Assembly: GCA_031292515.1 (NCBI GenBank)
Contig: JARLGZ010000134.1
Span: forward strand, 1 to 62,313
Direction of reading: 5' to 3'
Origin: Puia sp.
GTDB taxonomy: Bacteria; Bacteroidota; Bacteroidia; Chitinophagales; Chitinophagaceae
DNA length: 62,313 nucleotides
The notes below the pieces were generated by a model. It saw only the letters and a list, made by a program, of their open reading frames with translations. It was not told the DNA's origin and did not search any database. The position numbers and the translations under genes were made by a program. Every line of letters begins with the position of its first letter. The first letter of the stretch is position 1. This document shows positions 1-6,492 of the stretch, one piece after another.

Positions 1-129
1 CGTGCCGGCATCTCTGCCAACTACGCAAGACTCGCTTCCGGTGGTTGACTAGACCTTGTCGGACAGGATTGGTTACCTGTCGGGTTGTTTCGAGGTGTTT
101 CATCTTTAAATCCCCACCTCACGGACTTT
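1..129 (-). ncRNA. Probable 5' end (domain I) of a group II intron, cut by the window edge
   Basis: Read on the minus strand, the 129 bases after the premature stop of the MacB-like gene do not resemble any part of that permease family. They fold into short helices: GAGGTG pairs with CACCTC, GACAGG with CCTGTC, CAAC with GTTG, and AAG with CTT around CGAGT. The order of these elements, including GATGAAACACCTCGAAACA and GGAAGCGAGTCTTGCG, resembles from memory the 5' part of bacterial group II introns. The exact exon/intron junction is unclear; it probably lies within about 15 nt of position 125. The maturase ORF would be to the left of the window. The helices are seen in the sequence. The family assignment rests on recalled similarity and is not proven. 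Confidence 0.5.
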
Positions 130-2187
130 TCACAGCGCAATCGAGAGTTGGCCCATGCGTTGTTCGGCACGGTAGAGCCCTTCGAAGTCGTTGTCCATGA
201 AGGAAAATTCGAAGGCGCGGTTCGGGACCAGGCTCGCCCATTTTTGTTCGAGTTGCGCCAGTAGTGCGGGCCAGTTATCCGTCCTGGCCCGGATGGCCAT
301 TTGGATGGCGTCTTCGTCGAGGCTATTCACGAACACCAGCGGTTGTATGTTGTCCCGCAGCGAGGAGAAATTGAAATTCTTGACCACGCCGATTACGTTC
401 AGTTTTCGGTCGCTTCTTTGCCACCAGGCAAGGGTCACGGTCTTGTTCAACGGGTCTTTTCCGATGGCGAAGAGTTTTGCGGCGGCTTCGTTGATGATGA
501 CTTTGTTGGAATCCGTGCCGTAGTCGCGAGAGAAGTTGCGGCCCGCGACCAGCTGCATACCCATGGTGGGCAGGTAGGCGTCGTCGATCTTCCAGACCTG
601 GGTCCAACCCCCATTGGTGCCCGTTCCATTGTCGGGGCCGAAACCTCCATCATGCCAGCGTTTATCGTTCGTGGGCAAGTAGCCGGAGATCGTCGCAGCC
701 GTGACACCGGGAAGCTGCAGCAGTTCCTTTTGGAAGGTCCTGGGATCTTTTAGCGCGTCCATGCCATTGAGGATGAGCACCCGGCTGCGATCGAAACCCA
801 GGTCCTTATTCCGGATATAGTCGAGTTGACGGTAGACGACGAGTGTCCCGACGATGAGAAAAATGGAGATGGAGAATTGGAATACCACGAGTGTGCTCCG
901 AAGTGCGACGCCTTTGAAGCTATTCGCCAGTTTGCCCTTCAAGACCTGCACGGGTTTAAAGGCGGAGAGGAAGAGTGCCGGGTAGGCGCCGGCGAGTAGT
1001 CCCACCACCCATACGGCTGCGACGATTGTCGGTAGCACCCAGGCCAGGGTGTGTGAATTGAAGGAAAGTTGTTTGTCGGCCAGGTTATTGAACCAGGGCA
1101 GCACGAGTGCGGCGAGACCCACTGCCAGGATGCCGGCGGTGAGCGTGATCAGCAGCGACTCGGTGAGGAATTGGCCGATGAGTGTGCTGCGGAGTGAGCC
1201 CAGCACCTTTCGGACCCCCACCTCACGGGCGCGGCCAGCGGAGCGGGCCGTAGAAAGGTTCATGAAATTGATGGCGGCGATCAGCAGCACGAAGGCGGAG
1301 ATGGCCGAGAAGATATAAACATATTGAATATTGCCATTACGCGCGAGTTCATCGGTGCGGCTGGATCGAAGGTGGATATCGGTAAGGGGGGTGGCACCGA
1401 GCCGGATGTACCAGGCACCCTTGTTGTCGTCTTCCATCGCGCCGTATTCAGGCACGAATTGGCGATAGAAGCCTGCGAGTTTTTCGTTGAATGCAGGAAT
1501 GCCGGCCCCGGGCTTGAGCAGCACGAAGGTAGACATGGGAAGGATATTATACCAGCCGGGATCGGTCAGCATGCGATCGCCCTGTATCGTGATGAAGAAA
1601 TCATAATGAAAGCAGGCCTGGGCGGGCATATCACGGATGACGCCACCGATGGTCAGGGGGGTGGTGTCGTTTTCGGATCGTAGAACCCGGCCGACGACGG
1701 CAGTGGTGCCGAAGTATTTTTGGGCCATGCTCTCGGTGAGGACGACTGTGTGCGGGTTCGAGAGGGCGGTGGCGGGATCCCCCTGAATCATGGGCAGTGT
1801 AAATAGCGAGAAGATCGATGGGTCGCATTGGACTACGCGCGTTTCTTTGATGACCGACTGTCCTTTCCTGAACAACATGGCGTTGTTCAGGGGAAGCATT
1901 CGTACCGTCTGCTGTACTTCCGGGTAGTGGCGGAGCAGGGCGGGTGCGACGGGCAGGGCCGCGTCGGCCATGGAGGTGAGGGTACCGCCGGATAGGATAT
2001 CGGTATTGAGGCGGCAGATGCGATCGGCATTGACATTGAAGCGGTCGTAGCTGAGTTCGTCCGCGACGTACAGGGTGATCAGCAGAAAGGTAGACAGCCC
2101 TAGCGTCAGGCCGAAAATATTGAGCGCAGTAAAGCCTTTGTTTTTTAGCAGCTGGCGCCAGGCGAGCTTTATGCTGGGATTTTGCAA
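130..2187 (-). pseudogene. MacB/FtsX-like ABC transporter permease, 3' end missing (probably intron-interrupted)
   Basis: 685 aa. An N-terminal membrane segment (about 20-42) is followed by a MacB-type periplasmic domain, a first FtsX core with the motif REVGVRKVLGS near 320-335, further membrane helices (about 340-405 and 430-450) and a second periplasmic domain. The protein stops at LSIAL, where the full-length paralogue at 45647-48088 continues for about 118 residues with the last three membrane helices and a second EIGIRKVLGAS motif. The missing piece makes the polypeptide unlikely to work as it stands. If the flanking sequence is a group II intron, splicing could restore the frame. Bacteroidota proteins of this family usually have two FtsX domains in about 800 aa and work with a separate ATPase, which is not seen here. 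A perfect 10-bp hairpin lies just upstream of the ATG. Confidence 0.8.
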
Positions 2188-2195
2188 GTGAAGGC

Positions 2196-2219
2196 GGTTT
2201 TCTTAAAAATAAGAAAACC
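2196..2219. promoter_or_regulatory. Perfect 10-bp hairpin directly upstream of the MacB-like start
   Basis: GGTTTTCTTA and TAAGAAAACC are perfect complements separated by AAAA. The hairpin sits 8 nt before the permease start codon and 5 nt after the stop of the 35-codon ORF on the same strand. No clear U-tract follows on the minus strand, so it could be a weak terminator or a translation-controlling hairpin. Its role is inferred. Confidence 0.5.
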
Positions 2220-2224
2220 TGTGC

Positions 2225-2332
2225 TTACAGCCATTTGAATTTATCCCCGACGAAGGGGACAAGATCGCCCGGTTTCAGGTGGGGATCAAAGCCTCGAAAT
2301 TCCGGGCGGCGCTGTCTTCGCGTAAACGGCAT
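2225..2332 (-). CDS. Possible 35-aa basic small protein
   Basis: ATG to TAA, 35 residues, preceded in frame by a TAG. The N-terminal half is Arg-rich (MPFTRRQRRPEFRG) and the C-terminal half reads LKPGDLVPFVGDKFKWL, which looks like real protein rather than random translation. It lies between the two mini membrane proteins and the MacB-like gene on the same strand. I do not recognise a family. It could equally be the remnant of a longer gene. There is no membrane segment or signal peptide. Confidence 0.3.
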   Translation of the reverse strand: MPFTRRQRRPEFRGFDPHLKPGDLVPFVGDKFKWL

Positions 2333-2363
2333 TGAATTCTAATCAGTATTATAAAATCGGGCG

Positions 2364-2483
2364 TCACAGGAGATGACAGCAGATCAGCGCCGAAAATGCG
2401 CCGGCGAGAAAGACCAGGAACAGGAACAGCCACTTCAGGGAATACCGGCCTCGTTCGGAGCCGTAGTCATACATCTTTTTCAT
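2364..2483 (-). CDS. Mini membrane protein, copy A (39 aa)
   Basis: 39 residues: a charged N-terminus (MKKMYDYGSERGRYSLK) followed by one hydrophobic segment (about 18-39) ending in SALICCHLL. A second, in-frame upstream ATG at 2507 would add eight residues. The protein is clearly paralogous to the 37-aa ORF at 2582-2695: both have MKK-Y-D, an acidic/Arg turn, YSLK, LVFLAG, FSALICC and a terminal Leu. Conservation of residues with silent differences between the copies supports real coding. It is likely a single-pass inner membrane protein with two adjacent Cys near the membrane exit. Function is unknown; a type I toxin-like or regulatory small membrane protein is possible. Confidence 0.6.
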   Translation of the reverse strand: MKKMYDYGSERGRYSLKWLFLFLVFLAGAFSALICCHLL

Positions 2484-2581
2484 GCAATTTGAAAGCAGAA
2501 TTTTCATGAGATGAGGTTAGTTTGCAAGTTACCGACAACCCCTTTCCCTTTTTTGTATATTAAGAGATTCTAATCCGGAAT

Positions 2582-2695
2582 TCACAGGAAATAGCAGCAT
2601 ATCAAGGCCGAAAAGCCGCCGGCGAGGAAGACCAGGAACAGTCTTTTCAGGGAATATTTGTCTTCTTCGAGGATAAAGTCATAAATCTTTTTCAT
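2582..2695 (-). CDS. Mini membrane protein, copy B (37 aa)
   Basis: 37 residues, starting MKKIYDFILEEDKYSLK, then a single hydrophobic segment with LVFLAGGFSALICCYFL. It aligns over its whole length with the neighbouring 39-aa ORF, two residues shorter and with a more acidic N-terminus. The 98-bp spacer between the copies does not look coding. Upstream lies an AT-rich stretch (2700-2860) with a perfect 13-nt palindrome (ATTGATTATCAAT, about 2763-2775) that may hold the promoter or an operator for both copies. I know no name for this family. Confidence 0.6.
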   Translation of the reverse strand: MKKIYDFILEEDKYSLKRLFLVFLAGGFSALICCYFL

Positions 2696-2930
2696 ACGAT
2701 TTGAATTTTAAGGGTAGTTTGGATAAATCGTATTTGACAATCGGCATACCAAAATATAAAATATTGATTATCAATAAATTAACGAAATTAGAAATTCCAA
2801 TTCTGAACCAATATTCCCAATTTTGGAATAACGAGAGAAGAATAAAGGGATGAGGAACAGCGCCATTCCCAAAGATCCTTCCTGTATTTGGCGCATGGAT
2901 CGGAGCAGCCGACCGTCTGGCAACCGATGG
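2696..2930. other. AT-rich intergenic stretch, probable promoter region of the mini proteins
   Basis: About 235 bases without a convincing gene. The segment nearest the mini proteins is AT-rich and includes ATTGATTATCAAT and, on the minus strand, TATTTTGG, which resembles the Bacteroidota -7 box TAnnTTTG. No matching -33 element is obvious. A 146-codon open frame crosses it but looks like chance. Confidence 0.3.
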
Positions 2931-3053
2931 GGTTAAATGAAGTTTCTGACTGGTTAAAAGGCCGGCTTTGAACTGGTAACCAGCTTCTAACTCGTTAAAG
3001 GCAGCTTTCGGCTGGGTTGAGCGGGGATACGGTGACCGGTTAAACGGTTTCGG
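2931..3053. repeat. Degenerate tandem array, unit about 20-23 bp, 6 copies
   Basis: Each unit starts GGTTAAA or a variant and ends with a CTGACT/CTGG-like motif. The last unit contains the TAA stop of the oxidoreductase gene at 3040-3042. The array lies between that gene and the mini proteins, all on the minus strand. The unit is not found elsewhere in the window. Confidence 0.65.
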
Positions 3054-4410
3054 GGTGGGGATGTTCCCAGGGTCCGCGGTAGGGGCGCTGAAGAAGTTCA
3101 TTGGCGGCCGGGTCTCCAACGATCTGGCGCGCTACCGGGTCATAGACGACCGGGCGGCCTACCTTCATAGACAGATTGGCGAGCAGGCAACTGGCCGTAG
3201 AGATATGCCCCTGGGCGATATCTGCTATAGGGCGGCTGCCTTTGTCTATCGCATTCAGGAAATCGAGCATATGCAATCTCGTCGCCGGGGCTGCGTTCAA
3301 CTCGATCTGCGGCTCGGTGAGATCCTCGGGGTATTTCTCCTTCTCATAGACGACATCCTTATGAATTTTCAGGCCCTTTTCGTCTTCGGGTATAAAATCA
3401 TAGGACATGGTACTGGCCTTCAGGGTGCCATTCTCTCCGTATAGTTTGAAAGACCAGGGATAATCGGGATCGGCCGGGGTGCCCCAGCTGCGATGCTGCC
3501 AGATGCAATTGAGATCGTCGTATTCGAAGAGTGCGGATTGGGTGTCGGAGATATTTGACTTGCCGGTTTTCTGAACATAGATGCCGCCGGTAGAACTGAT
3601 CCGTTTGGGCCATCCGAGGTTCAGCATCCACCGCACCGTGTCGAACATGTGGATACACATGTCTCCCATGATACCGTTGCCATACTCGGTAAACGTGCGC
3701 CACCACCGGACATGGGGCAAACCATCATATGGGCGGAGCGGAGCGGGACCGGTCCACATGCCGTAGTCGAAAAAGTCAGGCACGGGCTGCTCGGGCGGGT
3801 TGCCGTTATTGCGCATATGATAGTAGCAGCACATCTCTACATGCGACACCTTTCCCAGGAGCCCCGCGTCGACGACGTTTTTCTTTGCGTCGATCAGGTG
3901 GGGTGTGCTCTTCCGTTGCGTGCCTACCTGCACCACCCGGTTGTATTTACGGGCGGCGGCGACCATTGCTTCCCCTTCCAGGACATCCACGCTGATCGGC
4001 TTTTGCACATAGACATGAGCACCGGCTTTTATCGCCGCAATCGCCTGGAGCGCATGCCAATGGTCCGGGGTCCCTATGAGTACGATATCCAATTGATTCT
4101 CCGAAAGCATCTTCCGGTAGTCTCCGTAAAGAAGGGGCCTCTTACGGGATCTCTGCCTTTGGCTGACCCTATCCGCCGCTCCCTCCAACTGATGCCTGTC
4201 CACATCGCAAAGCGCTATCACCTCGACAGGGGCCACCTGTATAAGCCTGAACAGATCGCTCTTCCCATACCAGCCGGTACCTATCAGGGCTACGCGAAGC
4301 GTCTTTGCGGGAACGATAAAATCCATGGCGCCGGCTCCAAGCGCCGACAAGGCGAATGTCGCCGAAGCTCCCTTCAGAAAATTGCGGCGATCGAGGCTGA
4401 AATGGTTCAT
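3040..4410 (-). CDS. Gfo/Idh/MocA family oxidoreductase, Tat-exported
   Basis: 456 aa. The N-terminus carries a twin-arginine motif (RRNFLK, residues 8-13) and a hydrophobic stretch to about residue 30, so the folded, cofactor-loaded enzyme is probably exported. The NAD(P)-binding fold begins at about 38 with GTGWYG (44-49). The sugar-binding catalytic Lys is probably K137 in VQKP, where the family usually has EKP. The C-terminal alpha/beta domain (about 150-400) completes the fold. Secreted Bacteroidota members act on sugars or glycosidic substrates; the substrate here cannot be read from sequence. A tandem repeat array lies on each side of the gene. Confidence 0.9.
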   Translation of the reverse strand: MNHFSLDRRNFLKGASATFALSALGAGAMDFIVPAKTLRVALIGTGWYGKSDLFRLIQVAPVEVIALCDVDRHQLEGAADRVSQRQRSRKRPLLYGDYRKMLSENQLDIVLIGTPDHWHALQAIAAIKAGAHVYVQKPISVDVLEGEAMVAAARKYNRVVQVGTQRKSTPHLIDAKKNVVDAGLLGKVSHVEMCCYYHMRNNGNPPEQPVPDFFDYGMWTGPAPLRPYDGLPHVRWWRTFTEYGNGIMGDMCIHMFDTVRWMLNLGWPKRISSTGGIYVQKTGKSNISDTQSALFEYDDLNCIWQHRSWGTPADPDYPWSFKLYGENGTLKASTMSYDFIPEDEKGLKIHKDVVYEKEKYPEDLTEPQIELNAAPATRLHMLDFLNAIDKGSRPIADIAQGHISTASCLLANLSMKVGRPVVYDPVARQIVGDPAANELLQRPYRGPWEHPHPETV

Positions 4411-4437
4411 ATGAAAGATCGTTTTTGTAGAGTTATT

Positions 4438-4600
4438 CGTTTTGAGGCATTAATCTTTTGAAGCATTTATCTTTTGAGGACTTATCTTTTGAGGCATTAA
4501 TCTTTTTATGACAGCGATCGTTTTGACAGCTTTTGTTTTAACAACTATTGTTTTGACAGCTTTTGTTTTGACAGCAATGATCTTTTTCAGCGTTTTCGGA
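4438..4600. repeat. Degenerate tandem array, unit about 15-17 bp, about 10 copies
   Basis: Two related sub-blocks: TTTTGAGGCATTAATC-type units (4438-4505), then GTTTTGACAGCTTTT-type units (4516-4590). The array fills the gap between the DUF2752 stop and the oxidoreductase start and is unlike the arrays in other gaps. Confidence 0.7.
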
Positions 4601-4607
4601 ACTTACT

Positions 4608-4922
4608 TCAATGCAGGGGCTTATATGATTTTTTGCGATAAGTAAGATAGAGCTCCTTGCAGTAAAGACAGCCTAATAAGGGAACGGTTACCAGGTTCAG
4701 CCTGTTCAGGCGGACCATCTGCCGGAAATCCAGGTGTAAAAAGGCGGACAGCCCTCTCAGGAAGCCGCAGCCGTAACAATCCCTGCCTGTTATATTCCTC
4801 AGCAGGCAGAAGGTGAAATGCTCATTGGAGCCATGACAGTCGATGGTCCAGACCAGCACCGGCAATACTGCCAGCACGAGGAGTCGTCCCTTATCTTCTA
4901 ACCAACGGCCTGCCCATACCAT
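4608..4922 (-). CDS. DUF2752 family membrane protein
   Basis: 104 aa. A hydrophobic N-terminal helix, then NITGRDCYGCGFLRG with the Cys-x-x-Cys-Gly signature typical of DUF2752 proteins, then a second hydrophobic region and a basic tail. Function of the family is unknown; it is an integral membrane protein. Its start overlaps the end of the TM2 gene by 32 nt, so the two are probably translationally coupled. Such TM2/DUF2752 pairs are common in Bacteroidota. Confidence 0.8.
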   Translation of the reverse strand: MVWAGRWLEDKGRLLVLAVLPVLVWTIDCHGSNEHFTFCLLRNITGRDCYGCGFLRGLSAFLHLDFRQMVRLNRLNLVTVPLLGCLYCKELYLTYRKKSYKPLH

Positions 4923-5220
4923 CGCGATAACTTTCGGTTAAGATCATTATAAAATCTATCAAGGCCCATATCCCGCAACCGCCCAGCGTCAGCAGTTGAA
5001 AGATGGCGACTCCTGTCTTTTTCGTGTAGAAATTGTGAGCTCCAAATCCACCCAGGAAAAAACAAAGAAGCAGGGTGGTCAGCCAGTCATATCCATTCTC
5101 GTTGTTCGTCATGCCGGGCTGACGGACCGGGGCCGTGTGAAAATTGGACGTGGCCGCGCCGCATCTCACACAAATGACTGCTTTGTCATCGATCTGGGCG
5201 CCGCAATTTGTACAAAACAT
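4891..5220 (-). CDS. Zinc-ribbon TM2 domain protein
   Basis: 109 aa from the ATG at 5220. I prefer this start because the zinc ribbon begins directly at MFCTNCG and the 19 codons upstream add nothing recognisable. Cys3, Cys6, Cys17 and Cys20 form a C-x2-C/C-x2-C ribbon. After a linker, residues about 42-105 are a TM2 domain: two membrane helices with GGFGAHNFYTKKTGVAIFQ and a Asp in IDFIM. TM2 proteins are small inner membrane proteins of unclear function. The gene overlaps the DUF2752 gene at its 3' end. Confidence 0.85.
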   Translation of the reverse strand: MFCTNCGAQIDDKAVICVRCGAATSNFHTAPVRQPGMTNNENGYDWLTTLLLCFFLGGFGAHNFYTKKTGVAIFQLLTLGGCGIWALIDFIMILTESYRDGMGRPLVRR

Positions 5221-5360
5221 ACGATCATTTTTTAGGTTAGGTACTATAATGATACTTATAAAAAATGATTTGCCCAAAATCCCGTATTAAAAAGGGGGTG
5301 ATCCATTACAAAAGCGTTTGGCGAGTTACGACACGGGGAATAACAGAGACATCCTTCTCT
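5221..5360. other. Intergenic stretch upstream of the TM2 gene
   Basis: No convincing gene. It should contain the promoter of the TM2/DUF2752 pair, but no good -7/-33 pair was seen. The bases after the HepT relic (5256-5360) are open in the relic frame without resembling HepT. Confidence 0.3.
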
Positions 5361-5537
5361 GCGCATGCCCTTTATCGAAGTCCAGGAGATATGCGGACTA
5401 TCATTTTTGACCTCGTCCGGAAGTTGAGCAACGGCCTCACCAATAATTTGAATGTAATAAAAGCAAGCTTCAATAGCCAAAAAACCAGAAGCGAAATCCT
5501 CAAAGGATAAATTAGTTGTGTAAGACTCCGCCGTTTC
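5361..5537 (-). pseudogene. HepT (DUF86/HEPN) toxin relic
   Basis: The minus-strand frame reads about 55 residues very like the middle of HepT-type HEPN toxins: NLSFEDF, YYIQIIGEAVAQLPDEV, then PHISWTSIKGMR. The conserved RNxxxH active-site region should follow GMR, but the reading frame there turns into unrelated Cys-rich sequence and the catalytic His is absent. The N-terminal helix is also lost, and no MNT nucleotidyltransferase partner is present. It is therefore a decayed fragment. The family is recognised by motif order; no search was done. Confidence 0.6.
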
Positions 5538-5695
5538 CGATGCTGATGCAGACGGCGTTGCTGATGCTGTTGTCGGGAATTTCAGTGCATCGTTCAGTCA
5601 AAGAGAAATGTCGCTTTACGGCACCCCGGTATAAAGGGTCAGACGGTTGAAAAGCTCTCGTTGACACGGGCCCGGCAGGTCAATGCTGCAGTTTC

Positions 5696-5917
5696 TCATT
5701 TACTCAGTCTTCTGGCAGCAGAGGCCCTGGCGGCAGACTTAAGCTCATTGACAATGAGCGTATCTGCCTTGATCTTTGTACTATTCTTTGCAGTTTTGCT
5801 TTTTGCCGCAGTGCTGGTTTTTACCGCAGTCCTGGTTTTTACTGTAGTCCTGGTTTTTACTGCAACCTTACTTTTTGCGGAATTGCTTTTGACGGATTTG
5901 GACGTTTTTTTTACCAT
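5696..5917 (-). CDS. Histone H1-like Lys/Ala/Thr-rich protein
   Basis: 73 aa from the ATG at 5917; the 22 codons upstream are not basic and look untranslated. Residues 2-50 are Lys-, Thr-, Ser- and Ala-rich with near-repeats of VKTRTAVKTST, encoded by 18-bp DNA repeats at about 5805-5870. The tail, NELKSAARASAARRLSK, is amphipathic and basic. This matches bacterial H1-like proteins that bind DNA nonspecifically through Lys-rich tails. The repeat DNA means the copy number may vary between strains. Its role in nucleoid packing is inferred from composition only. Confidence 0.65.
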   Translation of the reverse strand: MVKKTSKSVKSNSAKSKVAVKTRTTVKTRTAVKTSTAAKSKTAKNSTKIKADTLIVNELKSAARASAARRLSK

Positions 5918-6059
5918 ATTGCCGTGAAGGTAAACATAATACCCGTTATATCCATTAGCGGATTTGGTACTCATGTAAGCCAAGCCTTAGCCAAAACCCA
6001 TTTTATTCAGGCCAAGCCTCATTTTACCCTTCGGGAGACTTTTCGATCTGCCGATCCGC

Positions 6060-6236
6060 CTAGTTGTGAATATTGATGTCCACACCCGGCGGCGGGTCCA
6101 TATGGCGACTGCGATAATATTCGGGAGAATGATGATGATGGTCGTGGTAGTAGCGGTGTTCGACGCAACCCGTGGCGGAAAGGAAGATCATCCCCAGGGA
6201 CAGCAAGCCGACAATGACTTTTTTATAGTCTTTCAT
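6060..6236 (-). CDS. His-rich small lipoprotein
   Basis: 58 aa from the ATG at 6236, which directly precedes a signal peptide (MKDYKKVIVGLLSLGMIF). The lipobox is SATGC with Cys24. The mature part is only 35 residues, rich in His and Tyr (RYYHDHHHHSPEYYRSRH), and ends PPPGVDINIHN. The His cluster suggests divalent metal binding, but this is inference. The ATG nine codons upstream gives no better signal. The gene stands alone on the minus strand, with a repeat array about 170 bp upstream. Confidence 0.65.
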   Translation of the reverse strand: MKDYKKVIVGLLSLGMIFLSATGCVEHRYYHDHHHHSPEYYRSRHMDPPPGVDINIHN

Positions 6237-6403
6237 GATAATAGCTTTATCCTGGAATGTCAAAAAACCCTGCCAATTATAATCGGTTGCGTTTCAGTGC
6301 CCGGCCGGGGCGAAGCGCAAGGCGTCGCCGGATTTCCGGGGATCCATTTGCCCAATATGCCCCATTTGACGAGATCGGCCGGATCATGTCGCCGGCAATT
6401 TCT

Positions 6404-6490
6404 CAGGATAGTCCGCCAGGATAAAAAAGTCCAGCCGGGTAGAAGTCCGGTAAGATAGAAGTCCGACAGTATAAAAATCCGCCGGTATAG
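6404..6490. repeat. Degenerate tandem array, unit about 14-19 bp, about 6 copies
   Basis: Units resemble GGTATAGAAGTCCGC (6404-6490), with variable A-runs. The array ends next to the esterase stop at 6493 and lies in the gap before the His-rich lipoprotein. Confidence 0.6.
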
Positions 6491-6492
6491 CC

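Noticed and set aside
2679-3119. 146-codon minus-strand ORF overlapping the oxidoreductase end
   Set aside because: It runs through a tandem repeat array and AT-rich spacer and covers one of the mini proteins' upstream region; its translation is not protein-like.
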